In this document: positions 50,957 through 57,224 of the stretch, piece by piece
Layout: each line of letters opens with the position of its first letter
Position numbering within the stretch: the stretch's first letter is position 1
Assembly (NCBI GenBank): GCA_900548385.1
Contig: URKJ01000033.1
Location: 1-57,224, forward strand
Length of the DNA: 57,224 nucleotides
Direction of reading: 5' to 3'
Source: an uncultured bacterium
Lineage (GTDB): Bacteria; Verrucomicrobiota; Lentisphaeria; Victivallales; UBA1829
Notes under the pieces: model-generated
What the model was told of the DNA's origin: nothing
Seen by the model: only the letters and a program-made list of their open reading frames with translations
Databases searched by the model: none
Made by a program: the position numbers and the translations under genes

Positions 50957-51938
50957 AGACGGGAGCGGTGTTCTGCGCGTAAAGATCCCGGACGGTTTCG
51001 CGGATATTGAGAATATACGGAACGGAAACATCTCCGAGTTCCCGGTCGCCCCGGATCATCCGCTCCAGAAGGCAGACCGATTCCTCCGCCAGCCGGGGAA
51101 AATCCTGAGCAATCGTTGTTTCGCGCGGGATCTGAAAACGCGACCGGAATGTTTCCGCAGTAATCAGGGAAATATCTTCGGGAACCCGTTTTCCCAATAC
51201 AAACAGAGCACGGCGGACGGGCGGCGCCATATCTTCCCCCGCAACGATCAGGGCGGTGCACTGCTTTTGCAGCAGCATGCTGACCGCTTCATGGGCGGGA
51301 ATGTCATTCGTCAGATGCTGGATAAAACAGGATTGACTGATCGCCAGCCGCTCCGCCGTTTTCCGGAACGCCTGACAGCGGCGCGAACTGCCGACAATGC
51401 TGCGCTGTTCGTTGAAGTAGAGGAATCCGATCCGGCTGTGATGGTTGCTGTACAGATATTCCATCGCTTTGGAAATCCCGTCCTCTTCGTCGGAATGGAC
51501 AAGATAGACCTGTTCCAGATGATTGCCGATGTCGTTGAGACAGACAAGCGGAATATTTTTCATGTTGGGAAATTCGTATCCGACTTCTTTCAGATAATCG
51601 AATGAGATTGCTCCGGAGATCAGCACTTCGCTCAGCAGGCCGATGTCTTCGCGGGAGATCATGAAACAGCCGAAATTGTGCGCCGCCATTGCCCTCCGCA
51701 GAGCATCAATCATCAGAATGCTGTAAGCTCCGAGTGACGGGACCTGAATCGTCGGTAGAATCAGGGCAAGAATGCGCCGTTTTGCAAAACGGATATCGTA
51801 ACCGAGCTTCTGCGCCGCCGCGATGATCCGTTTCCGAACCGGTGCGGAAACACCCGCTTTATCATTCAAACAACGCGATACGCTGGCAATCGAGGTTTCC
51901 GCCGCCTTTGCCACGTTCCGGATATTAATCTGCTTCAT
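50943..51938 (-). CDS. LacI-family transcriptional repressor
   Basis: A 331-residue LacI/PurR-type regulator. The N-terminal helix-turn-helix INIRNVAKAAETSIASVSRC with hinge helix (about 2-55) is followed by the sugar-binding periplasmic-type domain (about 60-320). ATG 51938 has GGAGAG upstream; the frame further upstream has no ribosome site. It is convergent with the hydrolase before it and divergent from prepilin cassette 5. Shared TGTTTCA motifs upstream of both cassettes suggest that it controls the whole 46860-57069 region. Its own promoter (51968-51995) carries a palindrome that may give autoregulation. Confidence 0.88.
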   Translation of the reverse strand: MKQINIRNVAKAAETSIASVSRCLNDKAGVSAPVRKRIIAAAQKLGYDIRFAKRRILALILPTIQVPSLGAYSILMIDALRRAMAAHNFGCFMISREDIGLLSEVLISGAISFDYLKEVGYEFPNMKNIPLVCLNDIGNHLEQVYLVHSDEEDGISKAMEYLYSNHHSRIGFLYFNEQRSIVGSSRRCQAFRKTAERLAISQSCFIQHLTNDIPAHEAVSMLLQKQCTALIVAGEDMAPPVRRALFVLGKRVPEDISLITAETFRSRFQIPRETTIAQDFPRLAEESVCLLERMIRGDRELGDVSVPYILNIRETVRDLYAQNTAPVSIPE

Positions 51939-51959
51939 GAATTCATCTCTCCTTTTATT

Positions 51960-51973
51960 TATGGAACACCATA
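51960..51973. promoter_or_regulatory. Palindromic operator candidate at the lacI-type promoter
   Basis: TATGGAACACCATA has perfect 5-bp arms (TATGG/CCATA) around four bases and overlaps the -10 box of the repressor gene, where autorepression would be expected for LacI-type proteins. Confidence 0.4.
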
Positions 51974-51995
51974 GTCCATTCCGGTGGAAAATCAA
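51968..51995 (-). promoter_or_regulatory. Probable promoter of the LacI-type gene
   Basis: On the minus strand TTGATT (51995-51990), a 16-bp spacer and TATGGT (51973-51968) lie 29 bp upstream of the start codon. The -10 box is moderate. Confidence 0.5.
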
Positions 51996-51999
51996 GCGT

Positions 52000-52054
52000 T
52001 TGTTTCAGTTTTGTTTCATGTTTTTAGTTTTTTTTCATTCCGGAGTTCCGTCCC
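52000..52054 (+). repeat. 55-bp direct repeat, copy 1
   Basis: Identical over all 55 bases to 57170-57224 at the window end. It contains the TGTTTCA operator-like pair and ends 5 bp before the -35 box of cassette 5. Confidence 0.97.
52001..52020 (+). promoter_or_regulatory. Operator/UAS-like motif of cassette 5
   Basis: TGTTTCA (52001-52007) and TGTTTCATG (52012-52020) are direct repeats with an 11-bp period, upstream of both the lacI-type and the prepilin promoters. They match the motif at 46721-46739. Confidence 0.5.
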
Positions 52055-52059
52055 CCCTC

Positions 52060-52088
52060 TTGTCAAAAAAGATGAAATCTGCTATAAT
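52060..52088 (+). promoter_or_regulatory. Promoter of prepilin-GH cassette 5
   Basis: TTGTCA (52060-52065), a 17-bp spacer and TATAAT (52083-52088) lie 61 bp before the ATG at 52149. Confidence 0.85.
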
Positions 52089-52148
52089 ATATAACAGAAC
52101 GCATAGTTTTACAGTAAAAAAACAACAGAAAGTAAAAAGGACCGGATC

Positions 52149-52850
52149 ATGAAAAACAGAAGATTTATGCCATTCACCCTTGTAGAGCTCCTCGTGGTAA
52201 TTTCCATCATCGCCATCCTTGCGGGGCTGCTCCTTCCGGCGCTGAATGCCGCAAGGGAAAAAGCGAGAGCCTCCTCCTGCATCAACAATCAGAAACAATG
52301 CGGACTGGCATTTTTCATGTATGCGGGGGATAACGATGGCTATGTCGTCACATTCTGGAAGCAGGGACTGGAAGGAAAATTCGACATCATCTGGCACGAA
52401 CTGCTTGTAAGCGGAAAGAGCTATGGAACAACAGCTTTTGCCAAACGCTACATCGACTCTTTCAAAACCGCCCTCTGCCCGTCCGGCGGATATGTGAATC
52501 TGGATCCCGCTTTCAGCGACCGCCGCTACAACTCCTACGGGGGGAATTATGCCTGGGGTGATTTTGCTGCGTTGAACATCACCGGCCAGCAGATCACATT
52601 CCGTCTGGACCAACTTCCGAAAGCCGAGCGCAAAAAGGAAATCAGGATCCCCTTGATCGGCGAGAGCATACGAAACGACAATCCTGAGCGCCAATTTTAT
52701 GTTCTGGACCGGAGGACATGGTCCAACTATAAAATGCGTTTTCTGCACCAGCAGCGCAGCAACGTTCTTCTGGGGAACGGACATGTGGAATCAATCGGCA
52801 AAAGCGTTTCCACCCTGCAATTCGGTTTCGTTCCGGAAGTGCAATACTGA
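52149..52850 (+). CDS. Prepilin-like protein of GH cassette 5
   Basis: A 233-residue prepilin-like protein. The leader ends RRFMP, then FTLVELLVVISIIAILAGLL with Glu5 and a hydrophobic helix (about 9-30). The Cys pair is in SSCINNQKQCG and ALCPSGG, and the C-terminal motif is QQRSNVLLGNGHVES (NGH for DGH). The residue before the cleavage site is Pro, which would be very unusual for prepilin peptidase. AAGGA lies about 9 nt before the ATG. The GH13-like gene starts 35 nt downstream. Confidence 0.86.
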   Translation: MKNRRFMPFTLVELLVVISIIAILAGLLLPALNAAREKARASSCINNQKQCGLAFFMYAGDNDGYVVTFWKQGLEGKFDIIWHELLVSGKSYGTTAFAKRYIDSFKTALCPSGGYVNLDPAFSDRRYNSYGGNYAWGDFAALNITGQQITFRLDQLPKAERKKEIRIPLIGESIRNDNPERQFYVLDRRTWSNYKMRFLHQQRSNVLLGNGHVESIGKSVSTLQFGFVPEVQY

Positions 52851-52884
52851 AGTGAAATTTTATAAACGTACAGAAAGGAATTTT

Positions 52885-55800
52885 ATGAAAATCCGCATTT
52901 TTCTCTTATGCCTCCTCCCGTTTGCATCCGCCCGGACGGAAGAAATATCCTATGGGAAATGGACTCTTTCCATCAACCGGGACGCCGGACGGATTGAACG
53001 ACTCTCCTACAGCGGGGAACAGCTCGCCGACAGAATGGAAACTCTTCTGAAAACAGAAAAAAAGACCGCTCCGCGCAAATTGAAACAGGTCCGGCGGGAA
53101 AAAAACGTTCTGCTTCTGGACTGGAGTTATGCGCCGTGGAACATTGCCGAACGAATCGAATTCGACGCCTGCGGCGTACCCGGACTCCTGAAGCAATCCT
53201 GCGAGGTTCTTTACTCGCCCCGGGAAAACACAGGAGAACCGGAAGCCTTTCACGGTGTCATCTCCGAACTGCTCATGCCGAAAGACCGCGACTATTATCT
53301 TCCCGGCGCAATCTGCGGAGACACCCGGCGGCAAACCGGCGGCAATCGGAGCCAGAGCGCAGATCAGCATCTGAAACTGGCACGCAACCCCGTCCACCAC
53401 CGGGGCAGCCTGAAGAATCTGCCGGAAAAAATGCGGTTGACTCCCGCATTCACATCACATACGATCCTTCTGCAAACACCCGCCCCGACTTCTCTGGCAT
53501 TCATTTTCGACGAACGCAGGGAATTCATCTACCTGACCGTCGGAATCAGGAACGGAAAAGCATTCGTCAAGCGGGATATGCATGCTCACGGATGGGCATA
53601 TCCGGGTAAGCCGCAGACGGGGATCGGTCCCGTCTATCTTCAGGTTCTTCCCGGAACAAAGCTCGAAAACGCGCTTGCGGAGGCTCTGCCCCGCTGGTAC
53701 CGGGCAATCGGCGCCCTGCCGCCGGAAAACCGTTCCCCATGGATCTACGGCGCCGGAATCTATGAACTGCATCCGCGGTTCGGGGTCGATCAGGGGCTCC
53801 TGCGGGCGGGAGACCTTATCCCGCGGGCAAAGGCGCTCGGATTCAACACACTCCATGTCATGCCGGTTCAGGACGGTCCGCGCCACTGGTACAATCCGCG
53901 TCATTTCTTCAGGATCGACCGCCACGCAGGAACTTCGGACGATCTGCGCACGCTCGTAAACAAGGCGCACTCCCACGGGATGAAAGCCTGGGTCGATCTG
54001 GTCCCCCATGGCGGAGAACTTCCTGAAATCATGCAGAGGGGAACTCCCGCCTACTGGATTCCCTTTTCCCGGAAAGGAGAAGTCTTCGGCAGATACCCCA
54101 ACGATTACAAGCAGCCGGAATATCAGGATTATATTTGCAGGGTCACGGAATTCTATATGAAAGAATACGGACTCGACGGTTTCCGCGTCGATCAGCCGTG
54201 GGGCAGCCAGCCGAACTGGAGAAAAAAGAATTATCCCGCAAAAGACAAAGTTCCGAAAGGATTGACAGCGGAATTCTACCGGAAATCGCTCGCCGTGACC
54301 GGAGGGGAAATGCAGCCGCTTGAATATGAACGCGCAAGCCTCGCCCTCCGGGAAGGCGGCTTCGAAATGTGCGAACGGATCCGGAACACGGTGAAAAAAT
54401 GCAACCCTTCCGGCGCGGTCCTCACAGAAACGCTCTCCACAATGAATCCGCTCAGCGCCGACCTGATGCACGATCAGCTTTACTCTCCGTTCGGGCACAA
54501 ATTCCGGGAACTGGACATCGCGGAATGTGTGCCGGCGCTTTCCCGGTATCTGGAGGAGAAAAAACTGCTGTTCCCTCCCGGAACCCGGTTTATGAGAATG
54601 TTCCAGAATCACGACCAGTGGAATCCGTTCGAATATTTCGGAACCGGGCTGGGACGTGCGGCATTCGCCTCCACCGTCCTGATGGACGGCGCCACGATCC
54701 TGCTTCAATATTCCGACACGGGACACGGCGATTTTCTGACGGCGGTCAACTCAATCCGCAATTCCCGTCCGGAACTTCAATTCGGAGATGCCTCTTATCT
54801 GGCGGTAAAATCCAGCAGACCGGAAGTCTGGACTGTTCTGCGCAGATGGAAAGGCGTTTCCACAATCGGGCTGGTCAACTTTTCCAACAACAGGCTTTCC
54901 ACGGAAATCCGGGTGGCGGCGGACGGACTGAAACTTGATCCCGCGCGGAAATACCGTCTCTCGAATCTGCTCAACGGAAAACAGATCGCCGCCGGAACTC
55001 CGGCGCAGATTGCAAAATTCACGATCGAACTGGCTCCCTATGAAACAGCCGTTCTTTCCACAGCGGAGCCGCGGACGGAAAACAATCCCCCGCCGAAACC
55101 GGAAACACCTGCGGAGAAGCTGCCGTCCGTTGAAGAAATCAACGGGGAAATCTCCGTTTCCACGCGGGCATACCGCCTTTCCGTAAACAAAAAAACGGGT
55201 CTGCTGAGCTCATTCCTTCCCACCGGAACGGAAACGCGGATCATGGAAAACGAAATCATCGTTCCACGGAAAATCGACGGAGTCCGGACGGCAGAGACAA
55301 CATTCCGGAAAGAAAACGGCAATATCCGCATCCGCTCCCGTCAGAAAATCGGCGGGGAATTTCTGGAAACGCAATGGCTCTGCCGGAAAGATGACGTTCA
55401 ATTTTCCGCAAAACTTTCCGGAAAACCGGATCGGGGATACTTCCTTTTGGCTTTCCCGGCGGGAAATGCGTACCGTTGGCAGGTCCATACGGCGGAAGGG
55501 ATGCTCGGAGAACCGTTCTGGAATCTGGAACGGCAGTCCGCCCTGATCAAACCAAGCTGGCACAGCCAGTACCGGAACCGCGGACAGGAGATTCTGCTGT
55601 GGGATGCGGAAAAACAGCTCCCCGCGCCGACGGAGCCGACAATCGCGCTCTTCGACCGGAACGGATATGGTTTCAAGTTTGAAATCGACGATTTCTTAAA
55701 CCGTCCTCCTGCCGGAATGGTACTTGCAAAACGGCTCGGCGACGGCAGAAATCCGGCATTCCTGCTCTATCTCCGCAACACCGGAGCGCTCGCGGCGGAT

Positions 55801-57069
55801 GCGAAGCCGGAAGTCTCCTTCACCCTGCGCCCGGCAAAACGGAACGGAGAACTGTTCCGCTATCCCGCTCCGCTGACGACCGACGGAGTCTCCTTCCACA
55901 GCGAAAGCACGGGGTATGTCATCGAAAACGAACACTATCGGCTCCGCCTTGACCGTCTCAGCGGCTCCATGCGGGAGCTTGTGGACAAAAAAAGCGGACG
56001 ACGGCTGTTGGAAAGTCAGAAATGGTGGAGCATCGGAATCGACCACAATAAATATCATACCGGAAGCCTGTTTTCCAATTTCTACGACATGAACGGCGGA
56101 GTCCGGATTTTCCGTGACGGCGGCACGCTCAAGCTCCGTTTCATGAGCATCTTCCACGGACCGGGCTTCTTCTCGCTTCCGCACAGACGCCTCTGGTGCG
56201 TTACGGAATACGCATTCAACCGGAGCGGCACATTCAGCACCGCATACTATTTTCAGGGCGACAATCAATCCTACGCAGCCCCTCTGCTGGAATGGAAAGC
56301 GCTGGTCCCGGAGAGTCTGACTCTCAAACAAACGGCATCGGATACCATCCGGTTTGAATCGGAAGACGGAACAGCAAATGCCGTCGTTTCCGAAATCAGG
56401 GGAGCCGTTCCCGCAATGGAGGAAACAAATCTGAAGCTTTCGATGTTCGACGGCAAAAAAGATCACTTCATTGCCCGCAAATATTATCCGGTAACATTCA
56501 CGCTCTCCGTCGGAACGCCTTCCCCCGCACCGGAAATCCGTTCCCGGAAAGCGGTTGAGAACTCCATCATGGAACCGGACGGATCGTTCGAATCCCTCGG
56601 AAGCGCCTGGATGCCGAACCGGAACCGGGAAATCCCGTTTCCGCTTCCCGCCGACCGTCCCGGATGCTGGACAATGGGGCGGCGCGGCATTCTGAATTAT
56701 GACCGCACTACTGCCGCCGACGGCAACGTCTCCCTGCGGGTTTATGACAACGCGATCATCAATTTTCCGCTGCCCGGAAAATACAAGGGCGGAAAATACA
56801 GGCTCGTCTTTTTCATTCAGGGGGAAAACCGGAAACTCAACCGCAGAATGCGTCTGGAGTTGAACGGCTCCGGAGCGAACGGCGGAAGACTCGCGGTCAG
56901 CATGATCCGGGACCTGCCCGGCGGCAGTTTCCCATGGCAGAAGGTCGAAATCCCGTTCCGTCTTCCCCGGGAACTCGTGGCGCCCAATCTCCAAATCTAT
57001 ATGGAAGACATCGACGACACCGGAATTCTCCGCCTGGACGACTTCAAAATCATCCCGGAGCCCCTCTGA
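52885..57069 (+). CDS. Secreted GH13-like (alpha-amylase family) enzyme, 1394 aa
   Basis: Signal peptide (MKIRIFLLCLLPFASA), N-terminal beta domain (about 20-280) and GH13-type TIM barrel (about 285-650). The barrel has a region I-like KAWVDLVPHGG (about 367), region II GLDGFRVDQPWG with the probable nucleophile Asp near 434, region III LTETLS with acid/base Glu near 513, and region IV FQNHDQW near 572. Region I reads Asp..Pro-His-Gly where the family usually has Asn-His. Two supersandwich-like domains follow (starting about 751 and 1010), then a C-terminal jelly-roll binding domain (about 1226-1394). ATG 52885 has AAAGGA (52874-52879) upstream; the frame upstream overlaps the prepilin gene. 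It would act on an alpha-glucan or related alpha-glycan outside the cytoplasm. Confidence 0.8.
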   Translation: MKIRIFLLCLLPFASARTEEISYGKWTLSINRDAGRIERLSYSGEQLADRMETLLKTEKKTAPRKLKQVRREKNVLLLDWSYAPWNIAERIEFDACGVPGLLKQSCEVLYSPRENTGEPEAFHGVISELLMPKDRDYYLPGAICGDTRRQTGGNRSQSADQHLKLARNPVHHRGSLKNLPEKMRLTPAFTSHTILLQTPAPTSLAFIFDERREFIYLTVGIRNGKAFVKRDMHAHGWAYPGKPQTGIGPVYLQVLPGTKLENALAEALPRWYRAIGALPPENRSPWIYGAGIYELHPRFGVDQGLLRAGDLIPRAKALGFNTLHVMPVQDGPRHWYNPRHFFRIDRHAGTSDDLRTLVNKAHSHGMKAWVDLVPHGGELPEIMQRGTPAYWIPFSRKGEVFGRYPNDYKQPEYQDYICRVTEFYMKEYGLDGFRVDQPWGSQPNWRKKNYPAKDKVPKGLTAEFYRKSLAVTGGEMQPLEYERASLALREGGFEMCERIRNTVKKCNPSGAVLTETLSTMNPLSADLMHDQLYSPFGHKFRELDIAECVPALSRYLEEKKLLFPPGTRFMRMFQNHDQWNPFEYFGTGLGRAAFASTVLMDGATILLQYSDTGHGDFLTAVNSIRNSRPELQFGDASYLAVKSSRPEVWTVLRRWKGVSTIGLVNFSNNRLSTEIRVAADGLKLDPARKYRLSNLLNGKQIAAGTPAQIAKFTIELAPYETAVLSTAEPRTENNPPPKPETPAEKLPSVEEINGEISVSTRAYRLSVNKKTGLLSSFLPTGTETRIMENEIIVPRKIDGVRTAETTFRKENGNIRIRSRQKIGGEFLETQWLCRKDDVQFSAKLSGKPDRGYFLLAFPAGNAYRWQVHTAEGMLGEPFWNLERQSALIKPSWHSQYRNRGQEILLWDAEKQLPAPTEPTIALFDRNGYGFKFEIDDFLNRPPAGMVLAKRLGDGRNPAFLLYLRNTGALAADAKPEVSFTLRPAKRNGELFRYPAPLTTDGVSFHSESTGYVIENEHYRLRLDRLSGSMRELVDKKSGRRLLESQKWWSIGIDHNKYHTGSLFSNFYDMNGGVRIFRDGGTLKLRFMSIFHGPGFFSLPHRRLWCVTEYAFNRSGTFSTAYYFQGDNQSYAAPLLEWKALVPESLTLKQTASDTIRFESEDGTANAVVSEIRGAVPAMEETNLKLSMFDGKKDHFIARKYYPVTFTLSVGTPSPAPEIRSRKAVENSIMEPDGSFESLGSAWMPNRNREIPFPLPADRPGCWTMGRRGILNYDRTTAADGNVSLRVYDNAIINFPLPGKYKGGKYRLVFFIQGENRKLNRRMRLELNGSGANGGRLAVSMIRDLPGGSFPWQKVEIPFRLPRELVAPNLQIYMEDIDDTGILRLDDFKIIPEPL

Positions 57070-57101
57070 TGATGCGGCTGTTTTCCGCAGACCGCTCTTT
57101 C

Positions 57102-57159
57102 CTCCCGCGTTTCTGCGCGGGAGTGCGGTGTTCTCCCCATCGGCGGAGGACGCCGCACT
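57102..57159 (+). terminator. Terminator region after the GH13-like gene
   Basis: Two GC-rich hairpins follow the stop. CTCCCGCG (57102-57109) pairs with CGCGGGAG (57116-57123). AGTGCGG (57122-57128) pairs with CCGCACT (57153-57159), with further inner pairing of GTTCTCC and GGAGGAC. The two stems share two bases. Only a short T-run follows, so the exact end is uncertain. Confidence 0.55.
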
Positions 57160-57169
57160 TATTAAACCG

Positions 57170-57224
57170 TTGTTTCAGTTTTGTTTCATGTTTTTAGTTT
57201 TTTTTCATTCCGGAGTTCCGTCCC
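57170..57224 (+). repeat. 55-bp direct repeat, copy 2 at the contig end
   Basis: Exact copy of 52000-52054, running to the very last base. The length of exactly 55 suggests a k=55 assembly-graph overlap: the real repeat is at least 55 bp and continues beyond the window. Confidence 0.97.

Noticed and set aside
53455..56994. Two long antisense frames (about 423 and 432 codons) opposite the GH13-like gene
   Set aside because: Shadows of the real gene; no start signals or recognisable domains.

Overview
The window looks like a contig from a Gram-negative, carbohydrate-degrading member of the Lentisphaerota (Victivallis-like gut bacterium). I infer this from the many short prepilin-like proteins (N-terminus FTLIELL..IAIIAILAG..LPAL) placed next to very large secreted glycoside hydrolases, the wHTH/LacI-sensor hybrid regulators, the MocA-type dehydrogenases, and a complete type II secretion (Gsp) operon. 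No rRNA, tRNA, CRISPR array or insertion sequence was recognised. Bases 1-27 are sequencing-adapter sequence, and the last 55 bases repeat an internal segment, so both ends are assembly ends, not natural ones.

Layout. (1) 139-5446: regulator, prepilin-like protein and GH-A clan hydrolase, one operon behind a consensus promoter. (2) 5496-7524, minus strand: AraC regulator and mannose-1-phosphate guanylyltransferase. These diverge, through two fully overlapping promoters, from 7658-10580 (GlcN6P-deaminase-like, amidohydrolase, MocA dehydrogenase). (3) 10754-15775: short GntR regulator, prepilin-like protein, GH5 and an LVIVD-repeat protein. (4) 15840-19100: cytoplasmic lyase-like protein divergent from a GntR regulator. 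(5) 19223-25245: GH and prepilin-like protein on minus, divergent from a GntR regulator. (6) 25547-29380, minus: a 1277-residue IdeS/Mac-like cysteine-peptidase surface protein. (7) 29576-41375: helical-repeat secreted protein followed by gspL-M-C-D-E-F-G-H-I-J-K. (8) 41406-44546, minus: two MDR dehydrogenases around a MocA oxidoreductase. (9) 44839-46270, minus: MIF-like tautomerase, CBS protein and HdeD/DUF308 membrane protein. (10) 46860-57069: two prepilin-GH cassettes flanking a LacI repressor.

How it may work together. Five times in 57 kb a prepilin-like gene sits immediately upstream of a multidomain Sec-signal-bearing glycoside hydrolase, and four of the five have a sugar-type regulator in the same operon, divergent or adjacent. 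The type II secretion operon between these cassettes is the obvious export route. The recurring pairing suggests that each enzyme has its own dedicated pseudopilin, acting as a substrate-specific tip, anchor or sensor. The cassette prepilins lack the Gly normally required just before the prepilin-peptidase cleavage site. They share a conserved Cys pair and a C-terminal DG(H/S)-like motif. The cytoplasmic enzymes (MocA dehydrogenases, amidohydrolase, deaminase-like protein) would process the released sugars.
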